Assembly (NCBI RefSeq): GCF_001544795.2
Contig: NZ_FCOI02000008.1
Span: 186,001 to 250,000, forward strand
Direction of reading: 5' to 3'
DNA: 64,000 nt
From: Caballeronia temeraria
GTDB taxonomy: Bacteria > Pseudomonadota > Gammaproteobacteria > Burkholderiales > Burkholderiaceae
The position numbers and the translations under genes are program-made. The notes under the pieces are model-generated. The model was not told where the DNA came from, did no database searches, and saw only the letters and a program-made list of their open reading frames with translations. Shown here piece by piece: positions 17,076-24,774 of the stretch. The number at the start of each line of letters is the position of its first letter. Position 1 is the first letter of the stretch.

Positions 17076-18156
17076 GGGCGGCCTCCTGAATGAAGCGGAT
17101 CGATTCCGCATTCCAGTCGATGCCCACCTGTGCGCCTTCTTCGAGCGGCTCGTCGCCGTGATTCTGGCAGCACACGAGCATTTCGCCCGCGCGGCTGTCG
17201 AGCCGGTAGAGCCACTGGCTGCCGAGGAAGAAGCGGCTCGTCACGCGGCCCGGCAGACGTCCGCTGCCCGCCGCGCCGAGCCTGAGCTTTTCCGGGCGGA
17301 TGCACACCGTCACCGCGTCGCCGACGCCGATCGCGCGCTCGCGCTCCGGCAACTGCGAGGTCGAGCCCGTTTCCGCGAGATCGTGGCCGAGATCGATGCG
17401 AATGGCGTCGCCGTCGCGCGCGACGATCGTTCCGCGCAGCATGTTGGCCTTGCCGATGAATTGCGACACGAAGCTCGTCTCGGGACGTTCGTACGCGCGA
17501 TACGGCGTATCGACCTGCGTGATGCGGCCCGCCTCCATCACGACGACGCGATCGCTGATCGACAGCGCTTCGGACTGGTCGTGCGTGACCATGATCGTCG
17601 TGGTGCCGATCTTGCGCTGGATGCCGCGCAACTCGAACTGCATGTCCTCGCGCAGTTTGGCGTCGAGATTGGACATGGGTTCGTCGAGCAGCAGCACCGG
17701 CGGCGCGATGACGATCGCGCGGGCGAGCGCCACGCGCTGACGCTGGCCGCCCGAGAGCTCGCGCGGAAAGCGGTGCGCGAACTTGTCGAGCCGCACGAGC
17801 GACAGCGCTTCCTGCACGCGCTCACGGCGTTCGCGCTTGTCGATGCCGCGCATCTCCAGGCCGAAGCTCACGTTCTGCTCGACGCTCATGTGCGGAAAGA
17901 GCGCATAGCTCTGGAACACGATGCCGAGGCCGCGCTTGTTCGGCCGCATGTGCGTGATGTCGCGGCCGTCGAGCATGATGCGCCCGCGCGTCGCTTCGAT
18001 GAAGCCCGCGATCATCTGCAGGGTCGTGGTCTTGCCGCAGCCGGACGGGCCGAGCAACGAGACGAATTCGCCTTTTTCGACGGTGAGGTTGACGTCGGCG
18101 ACCGCGTGCAGATCGCCGAACGACTTCGACAGATCCGTCAATGTGAGGAACGACAT
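17068..18156 (-). CDS. ABC transporter ATP-binding protein, PotA-like
   Basis: 362 residues from ATG 18156, with GGGAAAGG just upstream; a longer start at 18192 lacks a ribosome-binding site. Motifs: Walker A GPSGCGKTT, Q-loop FQSYALFPH, signature LSGGQRQR, Walker B LLLDEPMSNLD, H-loop VTHD. A C-terminal TOBE-type beta domain (about residues 235-362) is typical of PotA/CysA-type ATPases. It is the first gene of the operon, and the divergent IclR gene 249 bases away is its probable regulator. Confidence 0.92.
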   Translation of the reverse strand: MSFLTLTDLSKSFGDLHAVADVNLTVEKGEFVSLLGPSGCGKTTTLQMIAGFIEATRGRIMLDGRDITHMRPNKRGLGIVFQSYALFPHMSVEQNVSFGLEMRGIDKRERRERVQEALSLVRLDKFAHRFPRELSGGQRQRVALARAIVIAPPVLLLDEPMSNLDAKLREDMQFELRGIQRKIGTTTIMVTHDQSEALSISDRVVVMEAGRITQVDTPYRAYERPETSFVSQFIGKANMLRGTIVARDGDAIRIDLGHDLAETGSTSQLPERERAIGVGDAVTVCIRPEKLRLGAAGSGRLPGRVTSRFFLGSQWLYRLDSRAGEMLVCCQNHGDEPLEEGAQVGIDWNAESIRFIQEAARG

Positions 18157-18238
18157 GGCCTTTCCCTTCGGCGTAGCGGGCGCCGGCTGCATGTGATGAA
18201 TTCGATGAAATCGACTTTAGCCAGCCATATTTCGGCCA

Positions 18239-18292
18239 GTCAAACTGAAATTCCATTCATCGATAAAGACTTGATGTGAAATTTCGTTTGAC
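18239..18292. promoter_or_regulatory. Inverted repeat in the IclR-transporter intergenic region
   Basis: Two related sequences face each other: GTCAAACTGAAATTCC at 18239-18254 and, on the opposite strand, GTCAAACGAAATTTC from 18292 to 18278. They differ mainly by one inserted base. The element lies between the PotA-like gene and the IclR gene, in a locally AT-rich stretch, where an IclR operator would be expected. Binding is inferred, not shown. Confidence 0.45.
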
Positions 18293-18405
18293 GGAATATA
18301 AGCGCGCTATATGCGATATTCGTTTCACTCAGTGTGATTTGGGTAATCCCTGAGTTCGATACGCATTGTGCGATGCGGCCGTATCGGGTCGAATAGGCGG
18401 CACAC

Positions 18406-19320
18406 ATGAGCAGCATCAGTCGCATTCCGTTCAATGGAATGAATGAGGCCCGGATGAAGGCATCGAACGAAGAAAACAGAATGGACGCGCCCGGCACAGG
18501 CGCGCTGCAACGCGCATTCGCGGTGATCCGCGCGCTTGGTGAGGATCAGGCGGAAGGAAGCCGCGTCACGGCGCTCGCGAAGGCCGTGGGTCTCACGCAG
18601 GCTTCCGTGCATCGGATTCTCCAGGCGTTGATGGCGGAAGGCGTGGTGGAGCAGGACGAAAACAGCAAGCGCTATCGGCTGAGCGTGGATTTCTTTTCGC
18701 TGGCGGCGCAGGCGGGCAATCCGAGCCGGATGCGCACATTGTGCCGCCCCGCGCTGCTGCGTCTGTGCGCGAGTCTCGGCGAGACCATCTTCCTGCTCGT
18801 GAAAAGCAGCTTCGACGCGGTGTGCCTCGACATGTGCGAAGGTCCGTATCCGATCCGTTCCTTCACGGGCGATGTCGGCGGGCGAGTCGCGCTGGGCGTG
18901 GGGCAGGGGAGCCTCGCCATTCTCGCGTTCCAGCCGGAAGCGGAGCGCGAAGAGATCATCCGCTACAACGTGCCGCGGCTGCACAACTACGGCGTGTTCG
19001 ACGAGGTGTATTTGCGCACGGAGATCGAGCGCGTGCGCGCGCAGGGGTACGCGGGCCGCAACAGCGGGTTGATCGATGGCATGGCGGGCGTGGCGGTGCC
19101 GATTCTGGACCGCTCCGGGAATGCGCTCGGCGCGTTGAGCGTCGGCACGCTGTCGACGCGCCTGGGCGAAGACCGCCTGCCGATGGTGGTCGAACTGCTG
19201 AAGCGCCAGGCGCAGGCGCTCGGCCCGCAAATCAATCCGTTCGATGTGGCCGTGCGCCGTCCGGTTCATGGCCTGACGCGCGCGATGGCGACCAGGCCGC
19301 TGTCGGGGCCGGCGGAATAG
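18406..19320 (+). CDS. IclR family transcriptional regulator
   Basis: Up to 304 residues; starts at 18439, 18454 (with GAGG upstream) and 18481 are also possible, and conserved sequence begins near GALQRAFAVIRAL. The N-terminal winged helix (VTALAKAVGLTQASVHRILQAL) is followed by the IclR effector domain, including GNPSRMRTLCRPALLRL and a GAFDVGG-like FTGDVGGRVAL segment. It is divergent from the seven-gene transporter-dehydrogenase operon and probably controls it through the inverted repeat in between. The effector would be the imported amine or its oxidation product. Confidence 0.87.
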   Translation: MSSISRIPFNGMNEARMKASNEENRMDAPGTGALQRAFAVIRALGEDQAEGSRVTALAKAVGLTQASVHRILQALMAEGVVEQDENSKRYRLSVDFFSLAAQAGNPSRMRTLCRPALLRLCASLGETIFLLVKSSFDAVCLDMCEGPYPIRSFTGDVGGRVALGVGQGSLAILAFQPEAEREEIIRYNVPRLHNYGVFDEVYLRTEIERVRAQGYAGRNSGLIDGMAGVAVPILDRSGNALGALSVGTLSTRLGEDRLPMVVELLKRQAQALGPQINPFDVAVRRPVHGLTRAMATRPLSGPAE

Positions 19321-19359
19321 TGCGCCCGCTGAAAAACGCTGCTGTTCGTGAAAGCAGCG

Positions 19360-20607
19360 TCAAGGTGTCTGCAGCCCACCGTCCATCAAGCGTGTTTGCG
19401 TCCATCGGGTGATATCCCGTTCGCAGGGATACTTTGCCGCTTCACGCTCATCGAGATCGACGCCCAAGCCCGGCTTATCGTTCGCATAGACGAAGCCGTT
19501 GCGAAACTCCGGCAGCCCCGGAAACACCTCGAGCAGCGCCTCGCGTGGCCCTTTCAGTTCCTGAATCACGAAGTTCGGCGGCTCGGTGCCCGACCATTCC
19601 TGCACGCCGAAATTGCGCGATGCGAGGTCGATATGAATGTTCGCGGCATGGGCGAGCGGCGACATGTCGCCCGGACCATGCCACGCCGTCCGCACGCCGA
19701 ACTGCTCAGCGAAAATCTGCAGCTTTCGCCCCGCCGTGATGCCGCCGATCTGGCTCAGATGGACGCGAATGAAATCGACCAGCCGCTCCGTGATCAGAAA
19801 ACGCCATTCGACCGGGTTGTTGAATAGCTCGCCTTGCGCGAGCGGTGTCGTGGTCTTCGCGCGCAATTGACGCATCCACTCGCCTTCTTCGAGCGCGATC
19901 GCATCTTCGAGAAAGAACAACTCGAAAGGCTCGAGCTCGCGCGCGAAGCGAATCGCTTCGACGGGTTTCAAACGCTCATGCACGTCGTGGCACAGCGCGA
20001 CATCGAAACCAATCTTGCTACGGATGCCATCGAACAGCTTGAGCGTGTCGCGGATGTACTTGCGGCTATCGAGATAGATGCCCTCGGCCGCACCTTCGGG
20101 CGCATTCGAAGGCGCGCGGCCGAATGCGCCGCCACCGTATCCGCCGCTTTGGCAGCGGATATGCGTGATGCCTTGCTCGCGATATCGCTGAATGTTCTCG
20201 CAGAGTTCGTTGAGATCACGGCCATCCGCGTGACGATAGATCGGCACGCCTTCGCGCACCTTGCCGCCGAACAACTGATACACGGGCATGTTCGCCTGCT
20301 TGCCCTTGATGTCCCACAACGCCATATCGACACCCGAGATCGCGTTGTTTTCGATCGGTCCATTGCGCCAGTACGCGTTCTGATGCATCAGTTGCCAGAG
20401 CTCTTCGATCGCCTCGGCGTCGCGCCCGATGAGCAAAGGCCGCAAGTACTCCTCGATCAGGCACTTGACCGCAAGATGACGATACGCAAAGGTCGCGCAT
20501 CCGAGTCCATACAGGCCGGGCTGATTCGTATCGACCCTGACGACGATGAGATTGATGCCTTCTGGCGCAGTCAGGATGACCTTGACGTCGGTGATGAGTG
20601 TTGCCAT
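19360..20607 (-). CDS. Enolase superfamily sugar-acid dehydratase, RspA/ManD family
   Basis: 415 residues, matching the length of mannonate/gluconate dehydratase-like proteins. Family signatures include AYWRNGPIENNAISGVDMAL in the capping region, DVHERL and FFLEDAIALE around metal ligands, TTPLAQGELFNN, and WHGPGDMSPLAHAANIH near the C-terminus, with EWSGTEPPN. The enzyme should dehydrate an aldonic acid to a 2-keto-3-deoxy acid. It is the last gene of a GntR-SDR-MFS-dehydratase operon, four bases after the MFS gene. Whether it uses mannonate, gluconate or another acid, or is a low-activity RspA type, cannot be read from the sequence. Confidence 0.87.
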   Translation of the reverse strand: MATLITDVKVILTAPEGINLIVVRVDTNQPGLYGLGCATFAYRHLAVKCLIEEYLRPLLIGRDAEAIEELWQLMHQNAYWRNGPIENNAISGVDMALWDIKGKQANMPVYQLFGGKVREGVPIYRHADGRDLNELCENIQRYREQGITHIRCQSGGYGGGAFGRAPSNAPEGAAEGIYLDSRKYIRDTLKLFDGIRSKIGFDVALCHDVHERLKPVEAIRFARELEPFELFFLEDAIALEEGEWMRQLRAKTTTPLAQGELFNNPVEWRFLITERLVDFIRVHLSQIGGITAGRKLQIFAEQFGVRTAWHGPGDMSPLAHAANIHIDLASRNFGVQEWSGTEPPNFVIQELKGPREALLEVFPGLPEFRNGFVYANDKPGLGVDLDEREAAKYPCERDITRWTQTRLMDGGLQTP

Positions 20608-20610
20608 GAG

Positions 20611-21930
20611 TTATTTCACGAGAGCAGAAGCCACGGTATCGGACTTGCTGCCCGTGCCTCCCTTGGGTGTGGAGCGCTGGCCGGTATGTGCGGGCACCAG
20701 CATCATGAGGACGACCGATGCAAGCAGCGCCGCGGCCATGAAGACATACGATGCGGAAGGACTGCCTGTTGCACCATTCAGATAGCCGACGAGCCATGCG
20801 CCGAGGAAGGCGCCGAGCGCACCGCACGCGTTGATGAGGCCGATTGCGCCGCCGAGCACGTTGCTTGGAATCAGTTCGGGTACGAGTGCGAAGAAGGGTC
20901 CGTACGGGGCGTACATCGTGGCGCCTGCGATGACGAGCAACGCGAACGACAGCCAGAAATTCGATGTGCCCACGAGATACGAACCGACAAACGCTATCGT
21001 TCCGATCAACAGCAGGGGCCATACGAAGAGCTTGCGATTGCGCGTCTTATCGGAAAGAAATGACGCAATGAGCATCAACACGATGGCCGCGAGATACGGC
21101 ACGGCGGAGAGCCAGCCGACCGAGACGATATCGATCGTTTTCGACGCCGACTTCAGAATCGACGGCAGCCACATGATGAAACCGTAGACGCCGATGCTCC
21201 ACAACGCGTGAATCGCGCAGCACTTGAGCACGATGGACGAACGGAACGCCGCCTTGTAGTCGCGCACCGGCGCGATATGCGCCTGCTCCGACTTGAGGAT
21301 CGCATCGAAATCGGCTTTCTCCTTGTCGCTCATCCACGGCGCATCGGCGGGACGATCCTTGACCGTGAACCACCACACGATAGCCCACAAGATCGCGGGA
21401 ATGCCCTCGATCACGAACATTTCGCGCCAGCCGAAGTTGCGCACGAGATAGCCGGACACGATCGACATCCACAGCACCGTGACCGGATTGCCGAGAATCA
21501 GGAATGTATTCGCACGCGAGCGTTCGGTGCGCGTGAACCATCGGCTGATGTACATGAGCATCGACGGCATCACCGCCGCTTCGACGATGCCGAGTATGAA
21601 ACGCAGCGCCATCAGCATCGGAATGTTGCTGACCATGCCGGTCGCGGCGGCGCACAGGCCCCACAAGACGAGGCTCGCGAAGATGAGTTTCTTGACGCTG
21701 TTCTTCTGCGCGTAGATCGCGCCGGGCACTTGAAACAGGCAATATCCGAGGAAGAACAGCGAGCCAATGAGCGACGAGGTGGCGGACGTGATGCCCAGGT
21801 CCTTGTCGATTCCGGCCGCAGCCGCAAAGCCGTAATTCGCGCGATCCAGATAAGCGAGACTGTACGTGATGAAGATGATCGGCATGAGATGCCACCATCG
21901 TTGCGGTGCGACCGTCTTGATGTTGTCCAT
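20611..21930 (-). CDS. MFS transporter, anion:cation symporter (sugar-acid uptake) type
   Basis: 439 residues from ATG 21930, preceded by CGGAGA; the longer ORF start at 21969 overlaps the SDR gene and is unlikely. About twelve membrane spans; the first is followed by YLDRANYGFAAA, the typical beginning of the ACS family of hexuronate, galactonate and tartrate carriers, with the motif RWFTRTERSRAN in the first cytoplasmic half. The neighbouring dehydratase and SDR support uptake of a sugar acid across the inner membrane. Confidence 0.9.
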   Translation of the reverse strand: MDNIKTVAPQRWWHLMPIIFITYSLAYLDRANYGFAAAAGIDKDLGITSATSSLIGSLFFLGYCLFQVPGAIYAQKNSVKKLIFASLVLWGLCAAATGMVSNIPMLMALRFILGIVEAAVMPSMLMYISRWFTRTERSRANTFLILGNPVTVLWMSIVSGYLVRNFGWREMFVIEGIPAILWAIVWWFTVKDRPADAPWMSDKEKADFDAILKSEQAHIAPVRDYKAAFRSSIVLKCCAIHALWSIGVYGFIMWLPSILKSASKTIDIVSVGWLSAVPYLAAIVLMLIASFLSDKTRNRKLFVWPLLLIGTIAFVGSYLVGTSNFWLSFALLVIAGATMYAPYGPFFALVPELIPSNVLGGAIGLINACGALGAFLGAWLVGYLNGATGSPSASYVFMAAALLASVVLMMLVPAHTGQRSTPKGGTGSKSDTVASALVK

Positions 21931-21943
21931 GATGTCTCCGATG

Positions 21944-22711
21944 TCAAAGCACGGCGAGCCAGCCGCCATCGACGTAAATGATTTGTCCGTTCACATAGCT
22001 CGATGCAGCCGATGCGAGATATACCGCCGTGCCGACGAGTTCCTCTGGTTTGCCCCAGCGCTGCGACGGATTGCTGCTCTTGACCCACGTGTCGAAGTTC
22101 GCGTTGTCGACGAGCGCCTGGTTCATGTCCGTCAGGATGTAGCCGGGGCCGATCGCATTCGCCTGAATATCGAACGGCGCCCATTCGGCGCTCATTGCGC
22201 GCGTGAGCATCTTGATGCCGCCCTTTGCGGCCGTATAAGGCGCGACGGTTGCGCGCGCGCCTTCGCTCGTGAGCGAACCGATGTTGATGATCTTGCCGCC
22301 GCGCTTGCGCGCGATCATGCGACGCGCCGCTTCCTTCGCGACGATGAACGCACTCGTCAGATTGGTATCGATCACGCGTTGCCAGTCGGCGAGCGCGAGT
22401 TCGATCATCGGCTTGCGGAACTGGATGCCGGCGTTATTCACGACGATATCCACGTCGATGCCCTCCGCATCCCATGCCGCGAACGCAGCGGCGACGGACG
22501 CTTCGTCGGTGACGTCGAATGCGCGGCCGCGTGCGTCGAAGCCTTGCGCTTGCAGGCGGCTGACAGCGGCATCGACGGTATCGGCTTTCGTGCCGTTGAC
22601 GATGACGCGGGCGCCCGCCGTCGCCAATCCCTCCGCGAGTGCGTAGCCAATGCCGCGTGCGGAGCCCGTGACGAGCGCCGTGCGGCCATCAAGATCGAAT
22701 AACTTGTTCAT
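21944..22711 (-). CDS. SDR oxidoreductase, gluconate 5-dehydrogenase-like
   Basis: 255 residues. Motifs: TGSARGIG (about 15-22), NNAGIQFRKP near residue 92, the catalytic Ser in INIGSLTSE, and YTAAKGG with Tyr and Lys of the active site. NAGIQFR and the AIGPGYILTDMN segment are typical of gluconate 5-dehydrogenase (IdnO-like) proteins, which interconvert keto-gluconates and gluconates with NAD(P)H. In this operon it would feed the dehydratase. Its start is 58 bases after the regulator gene. Confidence 0.87.
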   Translation of the reverse strand: MNKLFDLDGRTALVTGSARGIGYALAEGLATAGARVIVNGTKADTVDAAVSRLQAQGFDARGRAFDVTDEASVAAAFAAWDAEGIDVDIVVNNAGIQFRKPMIELALADWQRVIDTNLTSAFIVAKEAARRMIARKRGGKIINIGSLTSEGARATVAPYTAAKGGIKMLTRAMSAEWAPFDIQANAIGPGYILTDMNQALVDNANFDTWVKSSNPSQRWGKPEELVGTAVYLASAASSYVNGQIIYVDGGWLAVL

Positions 22712-22769
22712 TCGTATTCCTTATTTAATGCAGGCTGCGGTTCCATGACTGCGAATCGGCGATGCGGTG

Positions 22770-23489
22770 CTATGAAGGCGTGTCGTTCACGGTGCGGGCA
22801 AGCGCCGCGCGATCGTCGAAGTCCTTTTCCGCGCGTTCGATCAGCGTGAGCACGGCTTGCTCGGCGGCATGTGCGTCGCCCTGTTCAATCGCAATGCACA
22901 ACGCTTCGTGCATCGGCAGCGAGCGGGCTGGGCCGCCCTCGATCTCCGAACTCAACTCGAAGCTCGTGCGCAGGATCGCGGAGAGCGCGTTCTGCATCTG
23001 CTGGACGAACTGGTTGTGGCATGCCGTGAGAATCGCACCGTGAAACGCGAGGTCCGCCGGCACGTATTCGCCTTGTCCGGCGACAGCGCGTTCCATCGCC
23101 TTGAACGCGCGGCGCACCGCGACGCGATCCTCGGGCGTTGCGCGCTTCGCCGCGAGCTTCGCGGCATTCGGCTCGATGATCGTGCGCAGTTCCATCAAGT
23201 CCCGGATGAGGTCGTCATCGACCACGCCGGAGCGCGCGCGCCACGTGATGACATCGGGATCGAACAACTGCCACTGCGAGCGCGGCAATACGATCGTGCC
23301 GTGACGGCGCCGCACCTGAAGCATGCCCTTCGCGGACAGCGACTTCATCGTCTCGCGAATCGTGATGCGGCTCACCTGCATGAGTTCGGCGAGTTCGTCC
23401 TCGGCCGGGAGGATGTCGCCTGGTGCGAACTTGCCGGCGCAAATCTGCTCGCCCATCTGATTGAGTATTTGCCGGTGCAACGTCGGCAT
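22770..23489 (-). CDS. FadR subfamily GntR transcriptional regulator
   Basis: 239 residues. The N-terminal winged helix has GDILPAEDELAELMQVSRIT and TIRETMKSLSAKGML; the FCD ligand domain starts near residue 95, with DLMELRTIIEPNAAKLAA and the metal-binding histidines in DLAFHGAILTACHN and SLPMHEALC. It is the first gene of the sugar-acid operon. A perfect 14-bp palindrome lies 17 bases upstream of its ATG, so it probably represses its own operon until the sugar acid or its product binds. AAGGAG is the likely ribosome-binding site. Confidence 0.9.
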   Translation of the reverse strand: MPTLHRQILNQMGEQICAGKFAPGDILPAEDELAELMQVSRITIRETMKSLSAKGMLQVRRRHGTIVLPRSQWQLFDPDVITWRARSGVVDDDLIRDLMELRTIIEPNAAKLAAKRATPEDRVAVRRAFKAMERAVAGQGEYVPADLAFHGAILTACHNQFVQQMQNALSAILRTSFELSSEIEGGPARSLPMHEALCIAIEQGDAHAAEQAVLTLIERAEKDFDDRAALARTVNDTPS

Positions 23490-23506
23490 GTTTTTGCTCC
23501 TTCTAG

Positions 23507-23520
23507 ATCATACGTATGAT
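23507..23520. promoter_or_regulatory. Perfect 14-bp palindrome, probable FadR/GntR operator
   Basis: ATCATACGTATGAT is identical on both strands and lies 17 bases upstream of the GntR start, where it would overlap the promoter or early transcript. Its length and symmetrical TACGTA core suit FCD-type GntR dimers. No second copy was noticed inside the operon, so one site may control all four genes. Confidence 0.55.
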
Positions 23521-23741
23521 TTGGAAGGTAGCAGACGATGTTTTATCGGAACAATCAGGGTTGACCCGATGCGCGAACTTTCGGCTCATGGAGGACACGA
23601 ACCCGTACCCCGTTATAGATGGCGAATTTTGTCCGCAATCCTGACGCGTAATGCTCTTTCCCGTGTCTATCAGAGCGGACGCTTCGCGCGCATCGCCAGT
23701 GCCGGCGACGTCCTCGCTGCATGGCGCATCGCGAAGGCGGC

Positions 23742-24719
23742 ATGAATCCGGCGATATCCGTATGGTTCGTGCTGACGCCGCCCGTGCTGATGCTCGACTA
23801 CGCGGGCCCCGCCGAGGCGATGCGCATGGCGGCCGAATCCGGCGCGCCGTTCACGCTGCACCACTGCGGCCCGCTCGAGCGCGCGGCGACGTCGCTCGGC
23901 ACCTTCATCGACGGCATCGAACCGTTGCCCGGCAGGCTGCCGCCGAAGAGTCTCGTGATGGTCGTCGGCAGCACGGAGTCGCCGGAGCAGGGCACGAACG
24001 CGCCGTTCGATACGGTCACGCAGTGGCTCAGATCGGCGCCCGCCGAAGACACGCGCATCGCCAGCATCTGTTCCGGCGCGCTCCTGCTCGCGCGCGCGGG
24101 GCTGCTTGCGGGACGCCGCTGCACCACGCACTTCGGACTGGTCGACGAACTCGCCCGCGCGGAACCGACGGCGCGCGTGCAGCACGACCGCCTGTTCGTC
24201 GATGACGGCGACGTGCTGACGAGCGCTGGCATCACCGCGGGCATCGACCTGTCGCTGTATCTGATCGAGCACTATGCCGGCGCCGAGCGTGCCGCCGATA
24301 TCGCACGCCGTCAGGTCGTCTACCAGCGACGCGCGGGCGATGACGTGCAGCTTTCGCCGTGGCTTGCGCATCGGAATCATATGCATCCGGCGGTGCATCG
24401 CGCGCAGGATGCCATCGCGCACAACCCTGTGCGTGACTGGAGCGTGGCCGAACTGGCGCGTGTCGCGCATGTAAGCCAGCGGCATTTGAGCCGCCTTTTT
24501 GCGGAGCACGCGGGCGTCACCGTGCTGGAATATCAGCAGAGTTTGCGGGTGGCGAGTGCGCAGCGCTTGCTTGCGCAGTCGGACTACACCATCGAGCGCG
24601 TGGCGGAGGAATCCGGCTTTGCATCCGTGCGGGATTTCCGGCGCGTATGGCGAAGGCATCACGATCTGTCGCCCGCACGGTTTCGAAGCGGCGTCGGCTT
24701 CGATGCTTCCGTCGACTGA
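23742..24719 (+). CDS. GlxA-type transcriptional regulator (GATase1-like plus AraC HTH)
   Basis: 325 residues from ATG 23742 (GAAGGCGGC upstream); an ATG at 23721 is the alternative. The N-terminal DJ-1/PfpI-like domain carries the nucleophile-elbow Cys in ASICSGALLLARAGLL, and ITAGIDLSLYLIE closes it. The C-terminal 90 residues form the AraC double HTH (WSVAELARVAHVSQRHLSRLF and YTIERVAEESGFASVRDFRR). Such proteins often regulate amine, betaine or amino acid catabolism. No obvious target adjoins it: the gene upstream is divergent and the next is convergent. Confidence 0.88.
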   Translation: MNPAISVWFVLTPPVLMLDYAGPAEAMRMAAESGAPFTLHHCGPLERAATSLGTFIDGIEPLPGRLPPKSLVMVVGSTESPEQGTNAPFDTVTQWLRSAPAEDTRIASICSGALLLARAGLLAGRRCTTHFGLVDELARAEPTARVQHDRLFVDDGDVLTSAGITAGIDLSLYLIEHYAGAERAADIARRQVVYQRRAGDDVQLSPWLAHRNHMHPAVHRAQDAIAHNPVRDWSVAELARVAHVSQRHLSRLFAEHAGVTVLEYQQSLRVASAQRLLAQSDYTIERVAEESGFASVRDFRRVWRRHHDLSPARFRSGVGFDASVD

Positions 24720-24774
24720 GCGAACGTCGCATTGGCGCGCCCGTCGCCAAGTCAGGCTCGACTACCTCAACTCG

